From Anaerolineales bacterium UBA6663 (GTDB taxonomy: Bacteria; Chloroflexota; Anaerolineae; Anaerolineales; UBA6663), in NCBI GenBank assembly GCA_002455335.1, contig DKKP01000442.1, forward strand, positions 1-14,761: DNA of 14,761 nt, given 5' to 3'. Below are positions 1 to 5,785 of the stretch, one piece after another (the stretch's first letter is position 1; the number at the start of each line of letters is the position of its first letter). Under the pieces are notes generated by a model, which worked only from the letters and a program-made list of their open reading frames with translations, made no database searches and had not been told where the DNA came from. The position numbers were made by a program, and so were the translations under genes.

Positions 1-52
1 ATGCCCGACGCCACCCCCGCCGCCGACGGCGCGTTGGCCCCGACGACGCGTG

Positions 53-58
53 TAGAAT
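53..58 (+). promoter_or_regulatory. Possible -10 box of a leaderless transcript
   Basis: TAGAAT lies 6 nt before the ATG at 65 and matches the sigma-70 -10 consensus at five of six positions. No Shine-Dalgarno motif is present between it and the ATG. Transcription would start about at the start codon, so the mRNA would be leaderless. The only -35-like hexamer, TTGGCC at 34-39, has a 13-nt spacer, which is short. This is inference from spacing. Confidence 0.4.
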
Positions 59-64
59 CGATCC

Positions 65-898
65 ATGGCCTGTTTCAAACACGCCGGCCTGCGGCTGCGG
101 TACGAGTGCTCGGGTAAAGGTCCGGCGGCATTGCTTCTTCACGGTATCGGCGCCTCTGCCGGCGAGTGGGATTTTCAACTCCCGGCGCTCGAGCCCGATC
201 ACACGGTCATCCGTCTCGACCTTCGCGGACATGGTCGGTCGGACCTTGGCGCCGCCTTCACGATCGGCGATCTGGCCGCTGACGCCGCGGCGCTCCTCGC
301 GCATCTTGGCGTTGCTCGGGCGCATGTCATCGGACATTCGTTGGGCGGTGCTGTCGCACTGTCGTTCGCTCTAAACTACCCCGAGCGCATCAGCAGCCTG
401 ACGCTGGCCAACACCTTCGCCCGTTGGCGCCCTGCCAGCTCCGTGTCGGGTGAGCGCGCGCTGCGCCGTCTCTGGTTTCTTGCGCGAGGCGACCTTCAGG
501 CGCTCAACGCCTTCATCGCTGAAGGCATGTTCCCCGGTCCGGAGCTGGCCGCTTTGCGCCACGGAGCGATCGAGCGCCTCAACGCCAACCTGCGCCCGGA
601 TACGCGCCGGGTGCTGTGGCGCACGCTCCTGGCCGTTGCCGGCTTCGATGAACGCGGCCGTCTAGGGCGGGTGGCTGCGCCAACGCTGGTCGTCATCGCC
701 GGGCGCGATAGCACGGTCTCCCCGGCCTGTAGCGAGGAGCTCGCGACCGGGATCCCGCTTGCCCGCCGGCTGGTGCTCGCCGATGCCGGCCACGGCTTGC
801 CGATGGAGATACCAACGGTTTTTAATTCCGCCTGGCGTCGGTTTGCGATGGCGCTCTCGGAAGGAGGCGCCACACACATTCGGCAGTCGCAGTCATGA
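65..898 (+). CDS. Alpha/beta-fold hydrolase
   Basis: A 277-aa cytoplasmic serine hydrolase of the alpha/beta-hydrolase fold. Visible landmarks are the oxyanion-hole HGIGAS segment (residues 26-31), the RGHGRS loop (54-59), the nucleophile elbow GHSLGG with Ser92, a candidate catalytic acid in GRDS (Asp215) and the catalytic histidine in AGHG (His243). The length is typical of the family. A lid-like helical region occupies about residues 120-195. The substrate cannot be read from the sequence; relatives include enol-lactonases, proline iminopeptidases, esterases and haloperoxidase-like enzymes. The start is well fixed: an in-frame TAG occurs at 53-55 and ATG 65 is the first start after it. It has no Shine-Dalgarno but a -10-like box just upstream. 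Its stop overlaps by 6 bp the stop of the convergent gene on the other strand. No signal peptide is seen. Confidence 0.9.
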   Translation: MACFKHAGLRLRYECSGKGPAALLLHGIGASAGEWDFQLPALEPDHTVIRLDLRGHGRSDLGAAFTIGDLAADAAALLAHLGVARAHVIGHSLGGAVALSFALNYPERISSLTLANTFARWRPASSVSGERALRRLWFLARGDLQALNAFIAEGMFPGPELAALRHGAIERLNANLRPDTRRVLWRTLLAVAGFDERGRLGRVAAPTLVVIAGRDSTVSPACSEELATGIPLARRLVLADAGHGLPMEIPTVFNSAWRRFAMALSEGGATHIRQSQS

Positions 899-1318
899 CC
901 GGAGGATTGCGGCCGCCAGGACGAGCATTGCGCTGAGGCCGAAGAGGAACAGGGCAGCCCGAAACGGCGCCGAGGCCCCCTCGACCTCGGCCTCGGTCGG
1001 ACGCGTCGCGCGATACCGGATCGGCACGCTGTCGCCAGGCGCCTTCGCTCCGCTGCCGTGCGCCCCCGCCTGGAATCGGATCACGTCTCCTGTGCGTGTG
1101 GTGAAGACGATCACGAGGTCGCGCACCGTCTCGGGATGTGGCACCGCCTTCGGCACGTCCTGAACCATCACTGTGCGTTTGATGACGCGTTCGACTGTGC
1201 CGGTGGCCGGCGTGCCGATCACGCGCAGCGGGCAGCAACGCCAGATGAGGATGCCCGCGCCGAGGCCAAGCCCGACGGCGATGACGATCAGCGCCGTGCC
1301 GGCGTCCAGGATGTTCAT
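893..1318 (-). CDS. Two-TM membrane protein, DUF3592-like
   Basis: A 141-aa protein with a hydrophobic helix at each end (about residues 5-27 and 118-138) around a beta-rich soluble segment. The middle part carries 'GDSVPIRYRATRPTEAEVEG' (about residues 95-114), which resembles the 'VGDxVPVxYxPxxPxxA' signature of DUF3592 family membrane proteins; length and topology also fit. The biochemical function of that family is unknown. The start ATG at 1316-1318 is preceded by an AGAGGG Shine-Dalgarno-like stretch about 4 nt away. It lies 61 bp downstream of the 253-aa gene on the same strand, so the two may be co-transcribed. Its last codons overlap the convergent hydrolase by 6 bp. Family assignment is by motif memory, so moderately sure. 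Confidence 0.75.
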   Translation of the reverse strand: MNILDAGTALIVIAVGLGLGAGILIWRCCPLRVIGTPATGTVERVIKRTVMVQDVPKAVPHPETVRDLVIVFTTRTGDVIRFQAGAHGSGAKAPGDSVPIRYRATRPTEAEVEGASAPFRAALFLFGLSAMLVLAAAILRS

Positions 1319-1379
1319 GCTGCCCTCTTGTTCGTGTCCTTCACCATCCGCGATCGACGGAAGCCTGCGTGCTTCGCGT

Positions 1380-2141
1380 TCATCCAGGCGCTCCCTTGGT
1401 CGATCGGCCCCGGGCCAATTGCCTCAACACGCGCAGGTAGAGCTTGCGCTGACGACGGGTGCCCTCTTCGAATGTGTGCTCGGCGTCGACGTCGGCGAAG
1501 CGGGCATAGAGCATGAAGTCGGCGGCGTCGCCCGACGCGATCGAGTCTTGAGGCAGTCGGCAGATCGCCTCGAGGATCTCGAGCGCCCTGTGCGTCTCAC
1601 GCACGGCCCGATCGACCTGGCCCGATGTCTGAAACTGATAGGGGATGACACCCAGGATGTCGCCGAGGCGGCTGTTGACGCGCCGGTGCAGGTCGTCGTC
1701 GAGGAAGGCGCCACTCGGATCGACCTCGAGGGCTTCGCTGATCTCGTAGCGGAGTTGCCCCACCTCGTGGCTGTGTACAAGCTTGCGAAACTCCAGCTCG
1801 GGATCTTCCAGCAGGCCGCGGCAGTAATGGCCGGCGAAGTCGGTGAAGTCAACGCCGACCGGCAGGGCCTCGATCAACTCGCGCCGGATCTGGATGAACT
1901 CACGCGTATCGTCGGCCGACTCCGGGAAGCCGTCGTAGAGGAAGAACCCGACGTCGAGCACGGCTTCGGGCAGGCCCAGCGCCGGCGCGGTGCCGGGTTC
2001 GGGCATCCGGCCGATGGTGTCGAGCGAGATCAGTCGATCGCCGACGACCACCTTGGCCAGCTTCGCTTTGGCGGCCTGGGCATCGAGCTGCGCGAGAATG
2101 GCGGCCTTGTGGGCCGAGTCGGCATGAAAACTGAGCGGCAT
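1380..2141 (-). CDS. Conserved-looking hypothetical protein, soluble
   Basis: A 253-aa protein that I do not confidently recognise. It has no signal peptide or transmembrane helix, is acidic, and is predicted mainly alpha-helical. It begins with 'MPLSFHADSAHKAAILAQL' (residues 1-19), and the middle contains 'EALPVGVDFTDF' (about 90-101). From memory this order of elements (N-terminal FH...KAA.LA.L, then an 'AIPVGADL'-like segment) faintly resembles a family of uncharacterised proteins that carry a 'GCAVGC' core. That cysteine core is absent here, so any relationship would be distant. The gene fills a long open frame with normal codon use. The ATG at 2139-2141 lacks a clear Shine-Dalgarno. It starts 19 bp after a strong hairpin and could be co-transcribed with the downstream DUF3592-like gene. 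Function unknown. Confidence 0.75.
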   Translation of the reverse strand: MPLSFHADSAHKAAILAQLDAQAAKAKLAKVVVGDRLISLDTIGRMPEPGTAPALGLPEAVLDVGFFLYDGFPESADDTREFIQIRRELIEALPVGVDFTDFAGHYCRGLLEDPELEFRKLVHSHEVGQLRYEISEALEVDPSGAFLDDDLHRRVNSRLGDILGVIPYQFQTSGQVDRAVRETHRALEILEAICRLPQDSIASGDAADFMLYARFADVDAEHTFEEGTRRQRKLYLRVLRQLARGRSTKGAPG

Positions 2142-2160
2142 GGCGTGGAGTCAGAGTCAA

Positions 2161-2196
2161 GGCGACAGGCTCACATCAGTCCGTGAACCTGTCGCC
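2161..2196 (-). terminator. Stem-loop between propeller gene and 253-aa gene
   Basis: The arms 2161-2174 and 2183-2196 form a 14-bp stem with an 8-nt loop. On the minus strand all 14 positions pair, one as a G-U wobble; on the plus strand the same position is a C-A mismatch. This asymmetry favours function in minus-strand RNA, just after the stop of the propeller gene. The downstream tract begins TTGACTCTGACT and is not T-rich, so this is either a weak intrinsic terminator, a 3'-end stabilising structure, or a leader hairpin for the next gene. Confidence 0.6.
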
Positions 2197-2224
2197 CATT
2201 GTACGCGCGCGATGAAGAAGCCCC

Positions 2225-5200
2225 TCACTTCATGATGAACGGCAGCAGCAGCGGTGGCGCAGTGTCGGCCAGTTCGATGAAGGCGATGAAGCCATCCAGA
2301 CTGCCCCTGTACGAGTCCAGGGCGTCGTCAGTGTCGCCCCAGACGGCGCTGCTATACCCGCCGAGGAGCACGGTGCCGGTCGTGGGCCGCAGGGCGATGG
2401 CGGTGCCCACATCGAGGCCGGGCCCACCGAAGAAAGCCGTGCGCTGGAGGGCGCCCGTGGCGCTGACCTCCGCCAGAAAGGCATCTGTGCCGCTGGTGTA
2501 AGGAAGCCAGGCCGTGCCAAATGTGCCATCGCTGTAGCCGGTCACGACCACGGTGCCGTCGGCGGCGAGCCCGACGTCGCTGGCCGCTGTGACGCTGGCC
2601 GAGCCCATGAAGGTGTTCCACTGCAGGGTTCCGAGCACGCTGTCCAAACGGGCCAAAAAGGCATCGTTGCCGATCGAGTGCGGGTATTGCGGTGAGCCCC
2701 ACGAGTTGGCGCTTCCGCCGACGACGAAGACGTGTCCGCTGCCATCCTCCGCCACGCCGAAGCCATAGTCGTTGCCAACGCCGCCCAGGAAGGTGTTCCA
2801 GATCAACGCGCCCTGCGGCGAGACATTGGCGACAAAGACGTCGTAGCTGCTGGTGAACGCCTGAACCGGCACACCCCAGGTCGCGGCGCTGTAACCGGCG
2901 ATGTGGGCTCCGCCATCGGGCGCGACACTCAACCGGTTGGCGATGTCCGTTCCGCTGCCGCCGAGGAAGGTGTTCCACTGGAGGGTGCCGTCGGTGCCGA
3001 GACTCGCGACGTAGCTATCGGTCCCGGACGAAAAGGCTCGCACAGGCGTTCCCCACGTGGCCAGGCTGGGCCCGGTTGCCAGGATGCCGTTGCCTGTGAC
3101 GCCAAGCCCGGTTGCGCTATCCGAACTGACGCCGCCCAGGAACGTGTGCCATTGGAGCGCGCCAGCGGACGAGAGTTTCGCCACGAACGCATCGGTGCCG
3201 CCGGTGAAGGCCCGAAGAGGGGTGTCCCACGTCGCCGAGCTGTATCCGCCGACGATCACGTCGCCGGCGGCACTGAGAACGAGGCTTTGTCCAAGGTCGT
3301 TGGCGTTGCTGCCCAGGAACGTCGACCAGACCCGGGCGCCGTTGGGCTTGTATTTGGCGACGAACACGTCGCTCAAACCGTAGTACGGCCGGATCGGCGT
3401 GCCCCAGTCGGCGTTGCTGGTGCCGACGATGTACATATTGTTGTCAGCATCCAGCGCCACGGCCGCGATCTGATCGTTGACGCCCGTGCCCAGAAACGTG
3501 TGCCACTGAGGCGTCCCGGCTCCGTTCAACTTCACGACAAAACCATCCCGACCGCCTCCGAACGAGTTAAGTGGGACTCCCCAACTGACCTGGGTCACAC
3601 CCGCCAGGTACACAAACCCGCTTGGATCCGTCGTCAGAGCATTGGTATAAGGTACCTGGGAGACCGTCGTGCTGTCGACCAGGAACGTATGCCACTGAAG
3701 ACTGCCGTCGGCGGCACTGAGTCGCGTGACGCCTGGACCGTAGTCGCCATACAGCGGCGTGCCCCACGTTCCGCTGTTGCCTGACACGTAAAGACTGCCA
3801 CCGGCGCCAAGCGCCACTCCGTCGGCGCTATCAAAAGCGGTTCCACCCAGAAAGGTGTTCCACTGCAACACTCCACCCGAGGTGAAACGCGCCGCGAATA
3901 TGTCGTCGTAATCCACGTGTGCCCGTACGGGAGTGCCCCACGATGCGTTGCTCTCTCCGACGACAAAGAGGTTGCCTGACCCATCGACGGTGATGGCTTC
4001 TGCCCGATCACGTCCCGTTCCACCGAAGAACGTGTTCCACTGCACCGCACCGGACGCCAGACTGAGCCGCGTCAGGAAGCCATCAATGGTGCCAGAATGA
4101 CTGACGATGGGCAATCCCCATTGAGAGCCGCTGGCTCCCGTGAGATACACGGACGCGCCGACCACCTCGACACCCCCGCCGTAATCATCGGCCGTACCTC
4201 CGATAAAAGTATTCCATACCAGGTCACCGGAGCCGATGGTCAATCGGGCGACGATCACATCGAAACCACCGGCAGGCGGAACGGCGGGCGAACCCCATGT
4301 GCTCGAGCCGAATCCGGTCACGATCACGTCGCCAGACCCTTCCTGGGCGATGGCTTCAGGTTGTTCGTAACCGGACCCGCCCAGGAAGGTGTTCCACAAC
4401 AGGCCACCGCTTGCAGACAGATGGGCGGCGAAGAGGTCGACGGAGCCGCTGGTGAAGGCGCGTGCCGGCGAACCCCAGGTCGCATCGCTGTAGCCCAATA
4501 CGGTCACCGCGCCGGACGGATCGACCGACAGGTCATTCCCCACGTCGTTGAAGGCTCCGCCCAGGAACGTTGACCACACGACAGCGCCGCTAGATGTCAT
4601 CTTGATGACGAATGCGTCGTTGTTGCCCGACCACGCCCGCACGGGCGTGCCCCATGACAGATTGCCGGTGCCGACGACATAGAGGTTGCCCGCCGAGTCC
4701 GTTGCCACGTCGCCAACGTATTCGTCGGCGGAAGTGCCGACGAAGCGATGCCACGTCAGCGTCGGGTCGATCACGACGGCTTCGCGCGGGTCATGGGCGC
4801 CGAGCGTGAACCCGACCGTCGCGCCCTGACCATCGATGGCGAAGCCGTCGAGGAGCTTGAACTGTACGTCCACCCCGCGGCGCTGACCGTCGATCACCTG
4901 CCAGGCGATCGGCGCGCTCTCGGTCAACTGGCCCGTGTCGTAGCGCAGGCTCAATGATCCATCCGCGTTGAGCGACACGGGTGTGCCGTAGGCCAGCTGG
5001 ATGTCGGCAACGTCGGCGCCCGGGGCGAGCGTGTAGACGCTCTCGGCGATGCCGGTTGCTGAAGCACGATAGGTCAGGCTGATCCCGTCCCACAGGTTCG
5101 GCCAGGTGAGGGCCTCGAGCGGTCGGGCGCCTTCGCCGTCAGTGCTGGTCGATTGCGGCTCGATGGCGTTGGCGCCCCGGAAACCGATCTGCAGGGCATG

Positions 5201-5404
5201 GTCGAGGCCGGCGATCACGACGCCATTGGCTTTGGCGCCGAACAGGTGCGAGCCGACTTTGAAGGTTCGCAGTGAGCTCGCGGGTCGTTCAGCGCGCGTT
5301 CGCGGAGCTGTGGAGTGAGGCCGGATCCGGCCGACCAGCGCCGCGATCAGGACGACCGGCAGGGCCAGAAGCGTGAGGTGATGGGGGCGGTTCCGATTGG
5401 ACAT
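2225..5404 (-). CDS. Secreted SBBP-repeat beta-propeller protein
   Basis: A 1059-aa exported protein. Residues 1-25 have basic residues then a hydrophobic stretch (LTLLALPVVLIAALV), a signal peptide or N-terminal anchor. Residues 45-214 match the N-terminal domain usual in SBBP proteins: 'LWDGISLTYRAS', 'YTLAPGADVADIQLAY', 'LSLRYDTGQL' and a closing 'VVIDPTLTW'. Residues 215 to about 1045 contain exactly 14 units of about 60 aa, each with a W-x-TFLGG opening, a central strand like 'GNLYVVG', a 'WGTPVRAF' turn and 'DAFVAKL'. These are SBBP (seven-bladed propeller) repeats. The protein ends in 'PPLLLPFIMK', a hydrophobic tail with a terminal basic residue that may be a sorting or anchoring signal. 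The catalytic or ligand role is unknown; binding or adhesion at the cell surface is likely. The start is 12 bp after an 81-aa gene, and its AAAAGG ribosome site overlaps that gene's stop codon, suggesting coupling. Confidence 0.92.
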   Translation of the reverse strand: MSNRNRPHHLTLLALPVVLIAALVGRIRPHSTAPRTRAERPASSLRTFKVGSHLFGAKANGVVIAGLDHALQIGFRGANAIEPQSTSTDGEGARPLEALTWPNLWDGISLTYRASATGIAESVYTLAPGADVADIQLAYGTPVSLNADGSLSLRYDTGQLTESAPIAWQVIDGQRRGVDVQFKLLDGFAIDGQGATVGFTLGAHDPREAVVIDPTLTWHRFVGTSADEYVGDVATDSAGNLYVVGTGNLSWGTPVRAWSGNNDAFVIKMTSSGAVVWSTFLGGAFNDVGNDLSVDPSGAVTVLGYSDATWGSPARAFTSGSVDLFAAHLSASGGLLWNTFLGGSGYEQPEAIAQEGSGDVIVTGFGSSTWGSPAVPPAGGFDVIVARLTIGSGDLVWNTFIGGTADDYGGGVEVVGASVYLTGASGSQWGLPIVSHSGTIDGFLTRLSLASGAVQWNTFFGGTGRDRAEAITVDGSGNLFVVGESNASWGTPVRAHVDYDDIFAARFTSGGVLQWNTFLGGTAFDSADGVALGAGGSLYVSGNSGTWGTPLYGDYGPGVTRLSAADGSLQWHTFLVDSTTVSQVPYTNALTTDPSGFVYLAGVTQVSWGVPLNSFGGGRDGFVVKLNGAGTPQWHTFLGTGVNDQIAAVALDADNNMYIVGTSNADWGTPIRPYYGLSDVFVAKYKPNGARVWSTFLGSNANDLGQSLVLSAAGDVIVGGYSSATWDTPLRAFTGGTDAFVAKLSSAGALQWHTFLGGVSSDSATGLGVTGNGILATGPSLATWGTPVRAFSSGTDSYVASLGTDGTLQWNTFLGGSGTDIANRLSVAPDGGAHIAGYSAATWGVPVQAFTSSYDVFVANVSPQGALIWNTFLGGVGNDYGFGVAEDGSGHVFVVGGSANSWGSPQYPHSIGNDAFLARLDSVLGTLQWNTFMGSASVTAASDVGLAADGTVVVTGYSDGTFGTAWLPYTSGTDAFLAEVSATGALQRTAFFGGPGLDVGTAIALRPTTGTVLLGGYSSAVWGDTDDALDSYRGSLDGFIAFIELADTAPPLLLPFIMK
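2270..4765 (-). repeat. Coding tandem repeats, 14 units of about 180 bp
   Basis: The propeller gene contains 14 degenerate in-frame repeats of roughly 177-190 bp. On the plus strand the recurring landmark is a variant of 'AAGGTGTTCCACTG', the complement of codons for QWNTFLGG. Units 2, 8 and 9-12 keep the motif best; units 1, 7, 13 and 14 are most diverged. The repeats are protein-coding and diverged at DNA level, so they are not a CRISPR or satellite. Confidence 0.85.
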
Positions 5405-5416
5405 GGCGTTGACCTT

Positions 5417-5662
5417 TTATCGTTGTGCGACAGTATCGTGTGGAGCTTCTGCGGCCCTGGCGCCCGCCTTCATGCGTTTGCGCGCGGGTTTGAGCTGCCG
5501 CGTGGAGCGTCGAGGGCGCGGGCGTGGCTCGCCTGGCGGCTCACCCGGAGGAACGGCAATCGTCTCAACCGCCGCGACAGTTTCCTCGACAGATTCGGTC
5601 ACGGTCTGCTCGACCCAGGCGATCCGGACCGTTGTGGTGCGACGACGAATGACGCGCGGCAT
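5417..5662 (-). CDS. Small basic protein upstream of the propeller gene
   Basis: An 81-aa protein without a recognised family. Residues 1-40 alternate Thr/Val/Glu ('TVTESVEETVAAVETIAV') and could form strands or a helix. Residues 40-55 are Pro/Arg-rich ('PPGEPPGEPRPRPRRS'), and the rest is Lys/Arg/Ala-rich ('KPARKRMKAGARAA'), like the disordered tails of DNA- or RNA-binding proteins. It has no membrane segment. Support for a real gene is a perfect GGAGG Shine-Dalgarno 5 nt before the ATG at 5660-5662, and tight spacing (12 bp) to the propeller gene, whose ribosome site overlaps this gene's TAA stop. It would lead the operon and is divergent from the XRE/STAND regulator. Nucleic-acid binding is inference from composition only. 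Confidence 0.6.
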   Translation of the reverse strand: MPRVIRRRTTTVRIAWVEQTVTESVEETVAAVETIAVPPGEPPGEPRPRPRRSTRQLKPARKRMKAGARAAEAPHDTVAQR

Positions 5663-5680
5663 GTGGGCCTCCGGGCCACA
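5662..5680 (-). promoter_or_regulatory. Hairpin that could mask the 81-aa gene's RBS
   Basis: On the minus strand the 19 nt ending at the A of the start codon can fold as TGTGG...CCACA, with two further inner C-G pairs beyond one C-C mismatch. The GGAGG Shine-Dalgarno lies in the loop and inner stem. It would reduce ribosome access, a layout seen in translational switches. It could also be chance in GC-rich DNA. Confidence 0.3.
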
Positions 5681-5706
5681 CTCTAGAGGAGCCCGGGTCG
5701 TCGAAG

Positions 5707-5723
5707 TTGACTTTTCTTGTCAA
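5707..5723. promoter_or_regulatory. Inverted repeat in divergent promoter region
   Basis: TTGAC (5707-5711) and GTCAA (5719-5723) are perfect inverted 5-bp arms with 7 bp between them. The site lies between the divergent 81-aa/propeller genes and the XRE-domain regulator gene. It includes a consensus TTGACA read on the minus strand, though no -10 box sits at the right distance. An operator for the adjacent HTH protein is a reasonable guess, not shown. Confidence 0.3.
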
Positions 5724-5736
5724 AGCAGGATCCGCG

Positions 5737-5742
5737 TAAAAT
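5737..5742 (+). promoter_or_regulatory. Possible -10 box of the XRE/STAND gene
   Basis: TAAAAT matches five of six -10 positions. The nearest TTG hexamers (TTGACT 5707-5712 and TTGTCA 5717-5722) are 24 and 14 nt away, neither ideal, so the -35 is uncertain or activator-dependent. A start near 5749 would leave about 37 nt of leader before ATG 5786 and would exclude the TTG at 5717 as start codon. Confidence 0.35.
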
Positions 5743-5785
5743 CGGGCACGCCAGCGTTCAATCTCGGGGGGATCAATCGACCACC

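Noticed and set aside
1..64. 3' end of an upstream gene reading into the window
   Set aside because: Two plus-strand frames are open across these 64 bases, but it is too short to judge, and no stop or domain supports any of them.
1173..2186. Long plus-strand open frame (337 codons) over the 253-aa gene
   Set aside because: It is antisense to a better gene, has shadow-like composition rich in Arg/Gly/Glu from complementing GC-biased codons, and no plausible ribosome site. The minus-strand proteins in the region have recognisable architecture or natural composition.
2732..3784. Long plus-strand open frame within the propeller gene
   Set aside because: Its periodic sequence ('EGVPLEGAV', 'ERVPLERA') is the mirror of the SBBP repeats on the other strand; the minus strand encodes an obvious propeller protein.
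2270..4765. CRISPR-like or satellite array
   Set aside because: The period of about 180 bp, continuous coding frame and degenerate units match protein repeats, not short direct repeats with unique spacers.
5717..5785. TTG at 5717 as start of the XRE/STAND gene
   Set aside because: It adds 23 residues without domain character, lacks a ribosome site, and lies upstream of the likely -10 box. ATG 5786 starts just before the HTH domain.
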